Part shown: positions 7,437 to 15,790 of the stretch, piece after piece
How the letters are laid out: every line of letters starts with the position of its first letter
Position numbering within the stretch: the first letter of the stretch is position 1
NCBI RefSeq assembly: GCF_000757385.1
Contig: NZ_JRHH01000003.1
Coordinates: 744,001 to 808,000, forward strand
Length of the DNA: 64,000 nt
Direction of reading: 5' to 3'
Source: Flavobacterium aquatile LMG 4008 = ATCC 11947
Lineage (GTDB): Bacteria > Bacteroidota > Bacteroidia > Flavobacteriales > Flavobacteriaceae
Made by a program: the position numbers and the translations under genes
The notes under the pieces: model-generated
The model's database searches: none
The model's input: the letters and a program-made list of their open reading frames with translations, nothing else
Told to the model about the DNA's origin: nothing

Positions 7437-9816
7437 ATGGTTTCCCTTTAGTTAACATAAATTGGATACGCTCCAATGTTTTTCTTTCGGTACACAAACT
7501 CAAGAATGCTTCTCTTTCAATATCCAATAAATATTGTTCGCTCACTAAAGTTGGTTCTGATAAATCTCCTCCAGCCATTACATAAGCCAGTTTGTTTGCA
7601 ATTTTCAAATCGTGTTCTGAAATGTATTTTCCGGCAACCATTTGGTTTGTTCCGACTAAAAACATTCCTAATGCTTGTTTCCCTAAAACTTTTACGTCTT
7701 TTCTCTGGATAGGTTGCGTGTAACCAGCTTCTGCCATTAACAAAGCGTGTTTTTTGGCTTCTGCAATTTGTCTGTCTTTATTGACAACAACAATATCTTT
7801 TCCTTTTTGTAAAAGTCCGGTATCAAAAGCTTCATAAGCTGATGTTGATACTTTTGCCATGGCGATGGTCATGAAATATTCTTGTAAAACATTCAATTCA
7901 ACGTCATTTTTGTGGAATAAATCTGAGGCACGTAAAGTCAATTCTTTTGAACCACCGCCACCAGGAATTACACCAACTCCAAATTCTACCAATCCCATAT
8001 ACGTTTCTGCTGTGGCAACTACTTTATCGGCGTGCAGACTCATTTCGCATCCGCCACCAAAAGTCATTCCGTGTGGCGCAACTACTACTGGAATTCCAGA
8101 GTAACGAACGCGCATCATCGTGTCTTGAAACATTTTGATTGCCATGTTCAATTCGTCGTATTCTTGCTCGACTGCCATCATGAAAATCATTCCAATGTTT
8201 GCTCCAACAGAGAAATTGGCTGCTTGATTTCCGATAACCAATCCTTGGTATTCTTTTTCTGATAAATCGATTGCTTTGTTGATGGCTGCTAATACATCGC
8301 CACCAATGGTATTCATTTTCGATTGGAATTCTAAGTTCAATATTCCGTCACCTAAATCCTGAATTATGGCACCCGAATTACTCCAAACTTTTTTAGTTTC
8401 ACGGATGTTATTTAAGATGATGAAACTATCTTGTCCAGGGACTTTTGCCTGCGATTTATTTGGAATATTATAGAAATACGTTGCACCTTCTTTTACAGCA
8501 TAAAAACTTGTTGTTCCAGAGGCTAACATTTCGGTAACCCAAGCTGCTGGCTCGTAACCTTCAGCTTTCATTAACTCAATTCCTTTTTCAACACCGATGG
8601 CATCCCAAATCTCGAATGGACCATTTTCCCATCCGAAACCAGCTTTCATAGCATCGTCAATTTTGTATAATTCGTCTGATATTTCTGGAATTCTATTCGA
8701 AACATAGGCAAACATTGAGGAGAACGATTTTCTGTAGAATTCGCCTGCTTTGTCTTTTCCTTTTACTAAAACTTTGAATCTATTGATTGGTTTATCAATG
8801 GTTTTAGTCAATTCTAATGTTGCAAAATTTGCTTTTTTTGCCGCTCTATATTCTAAAGTATCTAAATCTAATGTTAGGATTTCTTTTCCTTCTTTTTTGT
8901 AAAAACCTTGTCCTGTTTTACTTCCCAACCATTTGTTTTCCATCATTTTGTTGATGAATGTTGGAAGTTTGAATAATTCGTGTGCTTCGTCATTCGGGCA
9001 GTTTTCGTAAATTCCGTTGGCAACATGAACTAGTGTGTCCAATCCAACAACGTCAACTGTTCTGAAAGTAGCCGATTTTGGTCGACCAATAACTGGACCA
9101 GTTAATTTATCTACTTCTTCAATGGTTAAACCCATTTCGGTAACCAAGTGAAACAAGCTCTGAATTCCGAAAATACCGATTCTATTTCCGATAAATGCTG
9201 GAGTATCTTTGGCTACAACTGATGTTTTCCCTAAGAATTGTGATCCATAATTAGTCAAGAAATCCAATACCTCAGGAGAAGTTTGTGGACCTGGAATGAT
9301 TTCGAATAATTTTAAATAACGTGCTGGATTAAAAAAATGCGTTCCGCAGAAGTGTTTCTGAAAATCTTCGCTTCGTCCTTCACTCATAAACTTTATAGGA
9401 ATTCCAGAAGTATTTGAGGTTACTAAAGTTCCAGGTTTTCTGTATTTTTCGATTTGTTCAAAAACCAATTTCTTGATATCTAAACGTTCTACAACCACTT
9501 CGATAATCCAATCGTAGTTGGCAATTTTAGCCATATCATCAGTTGTATTTCCGGTTGTGATTCGGCTAGCAAATTTCTGATTGTAAATAGGCGATGGGCT
9601 ACTTTTTAAAGCATTCGCTAAATGTTCGTTCACTAATCGGTTACGAACGACCTTACTTTCTAATGTTAGTCCTTTCTTTTCTTCGATTTCTGTTAAAGCA
9701 TTTGGAACAATATCCAAAAGCAATACTTCCAATCCGATGTTTGCAAAATGACACGCAATTCCTGAACCCATGATTCCGGATCCAACTACTGCCACTTTCT
9801 TGATTAATCTTTTCAT
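7426..9816 (-). CDS. Bifunctional 3-hydroxyacyl-CoA dehydrogenase / enoyl-CoA hydratase
   Basis: Carries out the two middle steps of beta-oxidation. The N-terminal Rossmann fold has VAVVGSGIMGSGIA at residues 7-20 and ends its first strand pair in L-L-L-D. The dehydrogenase dimerisation domains span about 190-430. A crotonase domain occupies about residues 480-690, with NFSVGANIG and FGGGCEMSLHAD forming the oxyanion hole region. The order dehydrogenase-then-hydratase is the reverse of proteobacterial FadB and usual for Bacteroidota. The ATG at 9816 (796 residues) is preferred over the start at 9849. Confidence 0.93.
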   Translation of the reverse strand: MKRLIKKVAVVGSGIMGSGIACHFANIGLEVLLLDIVPNALTEIEEKKGLTLESKVVRNRLVNEHLANALKSSPSPIYNQKFASRITTGNTTDDMAKIANYDWIIEVVVERLDIKKLVFEQIEKYRKPGTLVTSNTSGIPIKFMSEGRSEDFQKHFCGTHFFNPARYLKLFEIIPGPQTSPEVLDFLTNYGSQFLGKTSVVAKDTPAFIGNRIGIFGIQSLFHLVTEMGLTIEEVDKLTGPVIGRPKSATFRTVDVVGLDTLVHVANGIYENCPNDEAHELFKLPTFINKMMENKWLGSKTGQGFYKKEGKEILTLDLDTLEYRAAKKANFATLELTKTIDKPINRFKVLVKGKDKAGEFYRKSFSSMFAYVSNRIPEISDELYKIDDAMKAGFGWENGPFEIWDAIGVEKGIELMKAEGYEPAAWVTEMLASGTTSFYAVKEGATYFYNIPNKSQAKVPGQDSFIILNNIRETKKVWSNSGAIIQDLGDGILNLEFQSKMNTIGGDVLAAINKAIDLSEKEYQGLVIGNQAANFSVGANIGMIFMMAVEQEYDELNMAIKMFQDTMMRVRYSGIPVVVAPHGMTFGGGCEMSLHADKVVATAETYMGLVEFGVGVIPGGGGSKELTLRASDLFHKNDVELNVLQEYFMTIAMAKVSTSAYEAFDTGLLQKGKDIVVVNKDRQIAEAKKHALLMAEAGYTQPIQRKDVKVLGKQALGMFLVGTNQMVAGKYISEHDLKIANKLAYVMAGGDLSEPTLVSEQYLLDIEREAFLSLCTERKTLERIQFMLTKGKPLRN

Positions 9817-9838
9817 GTGTTGTTTATTGTTTTTTGAA

Positions 9839-9866
9839 GCAAGAGCCAAGATGCAAGAGCCAAGAC
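9839..9866. repeat. Heptanucleotide array (GCAAGAG/CCAAGAT)
   Basis: Units GCAAGAG, CCAAGAT, GCAAGAG, CCAAGAC repeat with a 7-base period in the gap between marR and the FadB-like gene. Confidence 0.7.
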
Positions 9867-9914
9867 TCTTCTATGCAAACAGCTTTCTTTCTTCTTGTTT
9901 CTTTCCTCTATTTT

Positions 9915-10346
9915 CTAAAATATCTTCTTCTCCGCAATCAAATCGTTAATAATATCTGCTACTTCAATGAAGTTTTTCATTTTTTCTTCTGATATGTTTT
10001 TGCGAATGGTTTCATTAAATTGTAACACTGTTTCTTTAGATTGTGCTCGCATTTGTCTCCCAAAATCTGTCAGGTAAATTAATACGCCGCGACCATCATC
10101 CGGATTTTTCTTTCGTATTATTAATCCTTTTTCTTCTAATGTTTTTAGTGTTCGTGTTAGGGAAGTTGCTTCCATTCCCATTCGTGAACTAATAGCCGTT
10201 GAAGGTGTTCCTTCTTCTTTATCAATACTGAGTAATGCAAAACCAATTGCCATCGAACCATCAAATTTGGAAGCTTCTTCGTTGTACATTCTCGAAACGG
10301 CTTGCCAAGTGGCTCTCAATATATAGTCTATTGTTTTTTCTTTCAT
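9915..10346 (-). CDS. MarR family transcriptional regulator
   Basis: A 143-residue winged-helix protein. The recognition helix region is about residues 54-75 (A-I-S-S-R-M-G-M-E-A-T-S-L-T-R-T-L), followed by L-E-E-K-G-L-I and the wing with KKNPDDGRGVLIYLTDFG. It is the first gene of the beta-oxidation operon, which suggests a regulator that responds to acyl-CoA or fatty acids; that ligand is inference. A palindrome overlapping the promoter at 10409-10420 is a candidate autoregulatory operator. Confidence 0.9.
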   Translation of the reverse strand: MKEKTIDYILRATWQAVSRMYNEEASKFDGSMAIGFALLSIDKEEGTPSTAISSRMGMEATSLTRTLKTLEEKGLIIRKKNPDDGRGVLIYLTDFGRQMRAQSKETVLQFNETIRKNISEEKMKNFIEVADIINDLIAEKKIF

Positions 10347-10686
10347 ATTTATAACGACGCTTTGCTATAACGTTTTAGTTCGGAATTTCAAAGATACTAA
10401 AAATTTATTATGCACGCATACTATTTTGAAGTTTTTTTTGCTTCAAATTTGTAAAATCTGCAAAAAGTATTGATTTTATTTGGATTCAGGTTTGTTTGAA
10501 AAACTGTAAAATTCCTATTATTTAACGAAAAAAACGATAATTATGAGATTATCATTTCGTTATTTATTGATGAAATATCGTTGAAATGATGCATCAGATT
10601 GTGATTTTGAACCACTAATAAAGAATAATGGTTCTTGTAGTATATGTAAATCGATAGTTTAAAAACCTAATCTTGAAATAATATAA
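10347..10686. other. Intergenic region upstream of marR
   Basis: No gene is visible in these 340 bases. The left third holds the marR promoter and operator. The remainder is AT-rich and contains short inverted repeats (for example TTTTTTTTGCTTCAAA next to TTTGAAG), but nothing I can name. Confidence 0.5.
10389..10420 (-). promoter_or_regulatory. Promoter -7 element and MarR-like operator
   Basis: On the minus strand TATCTTTG (10396 to 10389) is a perfect match to the Bacteroidota TAnnTTTG -7 element. Some 12-24 bases upstream lies TATGC-AC-GCATA (10409-10420), a palindrome of 5-bp arms placed where the -33 element should be. This arrangement fits repression of the marR-beta-oxidation operon by its first gene product. 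Confidence 0.55.
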
Positions 10687-11037
10687 TTAGCTTCTTAAAA
10701 TTTTATCCATCGATTTACCTTTGGCCAATTCATCAACTAATTTATCCAGGTAGCGAATCTTTTGCATTAATGGATTTTCAATTTCTTCTACGCGGTAGCC
10801 ACAGATTACACCAGTAATTTTAGATACATTTGGATTGAGTTGTGGTGCTTTTTTAAAAAAGGTATTAAAGTCGGTTTTGTCGTCAAGAAGTAGTTGAAAC
10901 GTATCTTCGTTGTAGCCTGTTAACCAAAAAATAATTTCATGTAATTCGGCTTTGGTGCGTCCTTTTCTCTCCACTTTATTGATGTAATGCGGATAAACAC
11001 TTGCGAATGATGTAGTAAATATTCTATGATTTTCCAT
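10687..11037 (-). CDS. DUF2200 domain-containing protein
   Basis: A 116-residue cytosolic protein with the recognisable family features V-Y-P-H-Y-I-N-K-V-E-R-K-G-R-T near the N terminus, the segment I-I-F-W-L-T-G-Y, and the C-terminal I-R-Y-L-D-K-L-V-D-E-L-A-K-G-K. Biochemical function is unknown. The ATG at 11037 fits the family start (M-E-N-H-R-I-F). It runs parallel to the WYL regulator gene and begins 50 bases beyond that gene's stop codon. Confidence 0.85.
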   Translation of the reverse strand: MENHRIFTTSFASVYPHYINKVERKGRTKAELHEIIFWLTGYNEDTFQLLLDDKTDFNTFFKKAPQLNPNVSKITGVICGYRVEEIENPLMQKIRYLDKLVDELAKGKSMDKILRS

Positions 11038-11087
11038 GGTTAGGTGATGAAAATTTATTTATGAAAATACAAATTTGATTCACAAAA

Positions 11088-12098
11088 TTAACTATATTTT
11101 TCAATACTCATTTCTAAAATCTTTTTTATTCTATTACGCAAACGTTCGGGTTTTATTACTTCTAATCCGTTTCCGAAACCTAGTAGTAATCGCTCTAGTT
11201 CGTAGTTTTCTATTAAAAGTAAATGAATTATTATGCTTCCATCATCATTGGTTTTTATTAGTCTTTGTGAGTTGTGAAGCGGTTTCGTCACAACATAGGG
11301 CGCGTTGATGGCATCTATCCACAGTTCGATTTTTCGGGTATTTAATCCTGTATTTACGGTTACTCCTACAACATTTTTATAGAATTTCTCGGCATCAAAA
11401 TCTGCTTCAATATAAGGCGTTTGAAAATCATAATCTATTGCAATAATTCGGTCTAACGCCAAATTGCTAATAGGTGCTTTAGGACGTTTTTTACCAACCA
11501 AAAACCAACGATTATTGAATTCTTTCAAAATAAAAGGATAAAACAAAAACGTATTTTCATCTCGAGAAGTAAACGATTTGTAAGTAATTTTTAAAACAAC
11601 CTTTTTGATAATGGCTTGATATAATTCGTCCAAGAAATGCAATCCTTTTAAGTTTTCATTTTTATCTAAATGAATTACAGGTTGTGTATGTGATTTCTCG
11701 GCGTAAATTTTGTCTTCCAATCGCTGTAAAATATCGGAAACATCATTAAATAAAGAGAAATCTTTGAATTGTTTTAACATGGAAACTGTTTCTGTTAATA
11801 CATTTATATCAGTTTCAGTTAATGGAATATCGGTAATAGTAAATTCTTCATCTTCATATTTATAATACTTTTTATCATAAACTACAATTGGCGCATTGTA
11901 ACCTAATTTTTCACTTCGCATTAATTGAATGTCCAATTGAATCGTGCGCTTGCTCACCGGATTTTCCTTTCCTTCATATTCATACAAGGCTTCGCTTACG
12001 GCTTCTATTAATTCTTCCAATGTCCAAGTTCGGTAGCGATTTTGCAAACACTTATCTATGGTTTTGTATCGGATTAACGCATTTTTATTTTGAGCCAT
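11088..12098 (-). CDS. WYL-domain transcriptional regulator of the RNA-repair operon
   Basis: A 336-residue regulator. An N-terminal helix-turn-helix (about residues 20-60, with T-W-T-L-E-E-L) is followed by a WYL domain around residues 170-240 (LFYPFILKEFNNRWFLVGKKR), then the C-terminal WCX-type extension. WYL domains are thought to bind nucleic-acid fragments or nucleotides and commonly control RNA-repair and phage-defence loci. The gene is divergent from hen1 with a 158-base shared promoter region, so it is the likely regulator of the repair genes. Start is the ATG at 12098; the upstream TTG-type extension to 12128 is rejected. Confidence 0.9.
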   Translation of the reverse strand: MAQNKNALIRYKTIDKCLQNRYRTWTLEELIEAVSEALYEYEGKENPVSKRTIQLDIQLMRSEKLGYNAPIVVYDKKYYKYEDEEFTITDIPLTETDINVLTETVSMLKQFKDFSLFNDVSDILQRLEDKIYAEKSHTQPVIHLDKNENLKGLHFLDELYQAIIKKVVLKITYKSFTSRDENTFLFYPFILKEFNNRWFLVGKKRPKAPISNLALDRIIAIDYDFQTPYIEADFDAEKFYKNVVGVTVNTGLNTRKIELWIDAINAPYVVTKPLHNSQRLIKTNDDGSIIIHLLLIENYELERLLLGFGNGLEVIKPERLRNRIKKILEMSIEKYS

Positions 12099-12203
12099 TT
12101 TTGAAATTGTAAGACAAAGTTCCACCAAGTTCTCACAAAGTTTCGCTAAGATTAGAGATGTTTTTTTGAATTTAAAATCAAATTTAAAGTTTATTTTTTA
12201 CTA

Positions 12204-12218
12204 CGCAAAATAATTGCG
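12204..12218. promoter_or_regulatory. Palindrome in the WYL/hen1 divergent promoter region
   Basis: CGCAA-AATAA-TTGCG is a perfect inverted repeat with 5-bp arms 39 bases before the hen1 ATG. Its position between divergent genes makes it a candidate operator for the WYL regulator. A loose -7 element (TAGTTTTTG, 12222-12230) lies next to it. Confidence 0.35.
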
Positions 12219-12256
12219 CACTAGTTTTTGAATATTTGAAAAATAAAAAATAAGAC

Positions 12257-13534
12257 ATGATACTAATTTTGAAATCAGACAATCAATACTTTTTAGATGT
12301 ATTGTATAAAAATCCGAATACGGATAACGGATTGTATTTGAAAGAATTAAAAGATGGCGTTGTAATTGGCAATGCAGTTTCTTCTAATGAATATCACTGC
12401 GTTTTCTTTGATTCAAAACACAGTTTCATGCCAGAAGATGGAAGTCAGATTGATTTTCAAAGTCATTGCAGTCCTTTATTGGCCTTGAATATGGGAACCG
12501 AATTTTTCAATCATTTGTATAAAGAAAAAGAGATTTTGGCTTCTACAGAAATTTCATGGTTAGGAAAAACTTATGATGAAATTGATACACATCCAGCAAC
12601 AGTTGAGATTCCTACTTTTTTTATTGATTCGGGTTGGTTTAAGAATGATAGCTATTTGTTGTCAAAATATATTGATGGCATTACATTAACTCCTAAAATT
12701 GGCAATAATTATAGTTTGAAAACTGAGGGAAGCACCATTCGTGAGGCGATTCAAAAAGTTTCTATTGTAGCGATGTTTTCTCATTTTACTAATAGATATG
12801 CCATTTACACTTACATTGATGATTCTTTTATTCAGAAATACATCACCATGTTTTGTAATATTTCGGGTGTTCCGTACTTCGCTTTTTATCTTTTTATCAA
12901 AAGAGTTATGCGTTCTCCTGTTCAATTTGAAAAATTCAAACCTCAATTGGAGGCCTATTTTAATAACACTATTCAGTTTGTTTTTACTGATACGCATCAG
13001 TCTCGAAAACAATTTATCTGTGAAAGAATCCATTCTGATGAACCTGTTTTAGATTTTGGTTGTGGCGAATTGCAGTATTATAAAAGTGTTATGAAGAAAG
13101 GTTTCTCAAATGAGTATTTTGCTTATGATGAAGTTGATTTTAGTTCGGAAGTTTTAAAAATAGCGGAACAATTTAAAGCAGATAATTTAAACTGGGTTGC
13201 CAACAAACAGGAGATCATTGGTTTTGAAGGACAAATTATTTTAAGTGAAGTTATAGAACACAATCCGTTAGTAGAAGCCAAAGAATTAATGATTTGGTTA
13301 AGAGATAACACTAATTTTTCTAAGTTGTACATCACTACGCCAGACAAGGATTTTAATACCAATTATGAAATGATAAATGAGTTTAGACATGATGACCATG
13401 ATTTTGAATTGTCTAATTCGGAGTTTGTAACCTTAATTAATGAAATCTTTCCCAACAATAAAGATTTTTTTGGAATTGGTGATTGTGTAAATGGAGTTTA
13501 TCCAACAAGTGCAGTAATAATTTATAATAAGTAA
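12257..13534 (+). CDS. hen1: 3'-terminal RNA ribose 2'-O-methyltransferase Hen1 (bacterial type)
   Basis: Methylates the 2'-OH at the 3' end of a broken RNA before ligation, so that the repaired site cannot be cut there again. At 425 residues it shows two parts: an N-terminal domain (about 1-230) that in studied Pnkp/Hen1 pairs activates the ligase, and a C-terminal Rossmann methyltransferase. The latter has the AdoMet motif LDFGCGE (D266 to E271) and the Hen1 metal site E331-x-x-E334-H335 with H381 from FRHDDHDFE. These four metal ligands distinguish Hen1 from other methyltransferases. The ligase gene starts 4 bases after its stop. Confidence 0.92.
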   Translation: MILILKSDNQYFLDVLYKNPNTDNGLYLKELKDGVVIGNAVSSNEYHCVFFDSKHSFMPEDGSQIDFQSHCSPLLALNMGTEFFNHLYKEKEILASTEISWLGKTYDEIDTHPATVEIPTFFIDSGWFKNDSYLLSKYIDGITLTPKIGNNYSLKTEGSTIREAIQKVSIVAMFSHFTNRYAIYTYIDDSFIQKYITMFCNISGVPYFAFYLFIKRVMRSPVQFEKFKPQLEAYFNNTIQFVFTDTHQSRKQFICERIHSDEPVLDFGCGELQYYKSVMKKGFSNEYFAYDEVDFSSEVLKIAEQFKADNLNWVANKQEIIGFEGQIILSEVIEHNPLVEAKELMIWLRDNTNFSKLYITTPDKDFNTNYEMINEFRHDDHDFELSNSEFVTLINEIFPNNKDFFGIGDCVNGVYPTSAVIIYNK

Positions 13535-13538
13535 GAAG

Positions 13539-14723
13539 ATGTTAGATACTAAAATTAGAAATAGAATTGACTGGTTTTGTAAAAGTCAGATTAATGATTT
13601 TGCTCCAACCATTTCGCCAGCACCAAAAAATGTTCAAAATAATGAGATAGAAAGTATATCAGAAGCTGTCGACTATTATTTAGATAAAGGCGTTACTCGA
13701 TTGGTTGTTCAAAAAAAATACATGGGTTCGTATTGCTCTATTTATTTGAAAAGACATTTGCACGAAAGCTATTTTGTTTCCAGAAATGGTTACAAGATTG
13801 AACACATCGATTTGGAATTGGCTTTGGAAAGCATCAAGGGATTGCATGAAAAAATGATTGCGCTTTATCCCGATTTTGACACCATGATAATTGCATCCGA
13901 ATTGTTACCATGGAAAGTGCTTGGTACTAGCTTGATTGACAAAGAATTTATAGGATATTATGATGCTTTGGAGACTCAAAATGAATATTTGAAATCTAGT
14001 AATTTGTTAGAAAAAATCAAAACAGTTCAAGGTTCAGAAAGTTTTCAAGAGTACGTTTCCGATAAGAAAAATTTAACCAATAAAGAGTTTAGAAACAAAC
14101 ATAAATCGCATATTATCCGTCAGTATGAAGCATTGCAAAAGTTGGGATTACCGGATGTGAATCAGCAAAAGCAATCGTTGGACGTTTTTAAAAAGCAAAT
14201 TGATATTTTTGGAAAAGAAGAACCGGTGCATTTTAAACCATTTACCATTTTAAAAATTGTTTTGAATTCAGGTAAAGAAGTGCTTCCGAATAGTAATTTA
14301 ACTTATGAAATGGTTAATGATGATGCCTTTTTAAAGTTGGATTTTACTGCAGATAATAAACAAGAAAACATCAATCAAATTTATGATTTCTTTCAAACAT
14401 TGACTGCTGATAATGAAGAAGGCATCATGATTAAACCTGCTGAAAGCTATATCAAAGGTTTGCCACCTTGTTTCAAAATTAGAAACAACAATTATTTGAC
14501 CATGATTTACGGAGTTAATTTTGATTCCAATTTTGAGCATTACATCGATAAACGAAACGTTAAAAAGAAAATGGAGCAATCTATAAATGGTTGGGAAATC
14601 AATCAGCAGATGCTTGAAATTCCTTACAAAGATTTGAACGAGGAGAATTATTTGATGCGATTGTTACTTTTGAAACGAATCAATAATGAAGAAATAGAAA
14701 AAACATTAGATCCAAGACTGTAA
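13539..14723 (+). CDS. Stand-alone Pnkp-type RNA ligase (adenylyltransferase)
   Basis: A nucleotidyltransferase-fold RNA ligase that would seal healed RNA ends. Motif I is K60-Y-M-G63, with K60 the expected AMP-accepting lysine. Motif IV is E294-G-I-M-I-K299 and motif V carries K313-I-R315. Between motifs I and IV is a long helical insert (about 150-210), as in the ligase part of bacterial Pnkp. In canonical bacteria the ligase is the C-terminal domain of a kinase-phosphatase-ligase polypeptide; here it is a separate 394-residue gene between hen1 and the kinase/phosphatase gene. The Pnkp-ligase assignment rests on motif pattern and neighbours. Confidence 0.85.
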   Translation: MLDTKIRNRIDWFCKSQINDFAPTISPAPKNVQNNEIESISEAVDYYLDKGVTRLVVQKKYMGSYCSIYLKRHLHESYFVSRNGYKIEHIDLELALESIKGLHEKMIALYPDFDTMIIASELLPWKVLGTSLIDKEFIGYYDALETQNEYLKSSNLLEKIKTVQGSESFQEYVSDKKNLTNKEFRNKHKSHIIRQYEALQKLGLPDVNQQKQSLDVFKKQIDIFGKEEPVHFKPFTILKIVLNSGKEVLPNSNLTYEMVNDDAFLKLDFTADNKQENINQIYDFFQTLTADNEEGIMIKPAESYIKGLPPCFKIRNNNYLTMIYGVNFDSNFEHYIDKRNVKKKMEQSINGWEINQQMLEIPYKDLNEENYLMRLLLLKRINNEEIEKTLDPRL

Positions 14724-14735
14724 AAAAAATAGGAA

Positions 14736-15635
14736 ATGAAAAAAACACCAACACTAACGTTATTGATAGGTTGTCCAGCTTCTGGAAAAAGCACTTATGC
14801 CGAATGGATGGTTAAAACAACACCAAAAACCATGCGAATTAGCAGAGATGAAATTCGTTTTGCACAATTTCAAGATGTTATGGATGCAGCAACCGAAAGT
14901 ATGATAACCAAAATCATTAACGCCCAAATAAAAGCCTTGTTAAGTAATGGTTGGAATGTAATTTTAGACAATTGTCACACTAAGTTGGAGTACATTAAGC
15001 AACCCATTACGGCGTTCAATGAAATGGCTACTATCGAATTTAAATTGTTCGATTTGCCTCTTAACGAACTTTACACTCGAAACGAAAATCGAACTCGAAA
15101 AGTTCCTAAAAAAGTCATTGAAAACATGTACAACCAATTACAAAAGGTAAAGCAGGAGTTCGATTTTAAAGCTGTTAAAAAAGTAACTAAAAACATTGAA
15201 TATGTACAACAAAATACGGAATTACCTAAAGCCATCATCTGTGATTTAGACGGAACATTAGCATTGATGAACGGAAGAAACCCATTTGACGCCAGTAAAT
15301 GCAACGAAGATTTGTTGAACGAACCGGTTGCTAATGTTTTAAAAAACTATAAAAAGTTGGGCTACCAAGTGCTTTTGGTTTCAGGAAGAGAAGAGAAATT
15401 TAAAGCGCCAACCTTGAAATTTTTAGAAAACCATGGTATTGAATTTGACGATTTAATCATGCGAAAAACCAGCGATAGCAGAAAAGATGCCATCATTAAA
15501 ACGGAGATTTACCATGCGTTCATCAAAGACAAGTATTTCGTAGAATTTGTTTTAGACGATAGAAATCAGGTGGTTGATACCTGGCGAAACGACTTAAAAT
15601 TACCTTGTTTTCAAGTGTACTATGGTGATTTTTAG
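14736..15635 (+). CDS. T4-Pnkp-like polynucleotide 5'-kinase / 3'-phosphatase
   Basis: End-healing enzyme that phosphorylates 5'-OH ends and removes 3'-phosphates. The layout matches phage T4 polynucleotide kinase almost residue for residue. The P-loop is GCPASGKST at 12-20; R-x-x-R-D-E-x-R gives D38 and R41, counterparts of T4 D35 and R38. The HAD phosphatase motif D170-L-D172-G-T-L-A-x-M-N-G-R is followed by L-V-S-G-R-E and a C-terminal D-D-R-x-Q-V-V-D-x-W-R. The 299-residue length and final Y-G-D-F also match T4. It ends the tight hen1-ligase-kinase run (12-base gap). Confidence 0.95.
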   Translation: MKKTPTLTLLIGCPASGKSTYAEWMVKTTPKTMRISRDEIRFAQFQDVMDAATESMITKIINAQIKALLSNGWNVILDNCHTKLEYIKQPITAFNEMATIEFKLFDLPLNELYTRNENRTRKVPKKVIENMYNQLQKVKQEFDFKAVKKVTKNIEYVQQNTELPKAIICDLDGTLALMNGRNPFDASKCNEDLLNEPVANVLKNYKKLGYQVLLVSGREEKFKAPTLKFLENHGIEFDDLIMRKTSDSRKDAIIKTEIYHAFIKDKYFVEFVLDDRNQVVDTWRNDLKLPCFQVYYGDF

Positions 15636-15645
15636 TTTTACTACT

Positions 15646-15733
15646 ACTTGTTGGAGCTAGTAAGAATTACAAACAAGATTACAAACAATAAAATCCAAAA
15701 GATGCAGGTTCAAATCCTCCTGCGCAACAAAGT
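15646..15733 (+). ncRNA. tRNA-like element in the RNA-repair operon (candidate)
   Basis: Between the kinase/phosphatase and tatD lies a canonical-looking T-arm: GCAGG-TTCAAATCCT-CCTGC (15704-15723), containing the GGTTCAAATCC signature of tRNA 3' halves. It is enclosed by ACTTGTTG (15646-15653) and CAACAAAGT (15725-15733), which pair over 8 bp with one bulged A, like an acceptor stem. No D-arm or anticodon arm can be drawn: the middle is a 12-base direct repeat of GATTACAAACAA type. It could be a tRNA mimic, a tRNA remnant from integration, or chance. Confidence 0.3.
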
Positions 15734-15790
15734 AAGTCGCATAGTTTAAATTGGGAAAACGATTGGATTTTAAAATTAATTAAAAAAAAT

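Noticed and set aside
15646..15733. A functional tRNA gene
   Set aside because: Only the T-arm and an acceptor-like stem can be drawn; there is no D-arm GG or anticodon stem.
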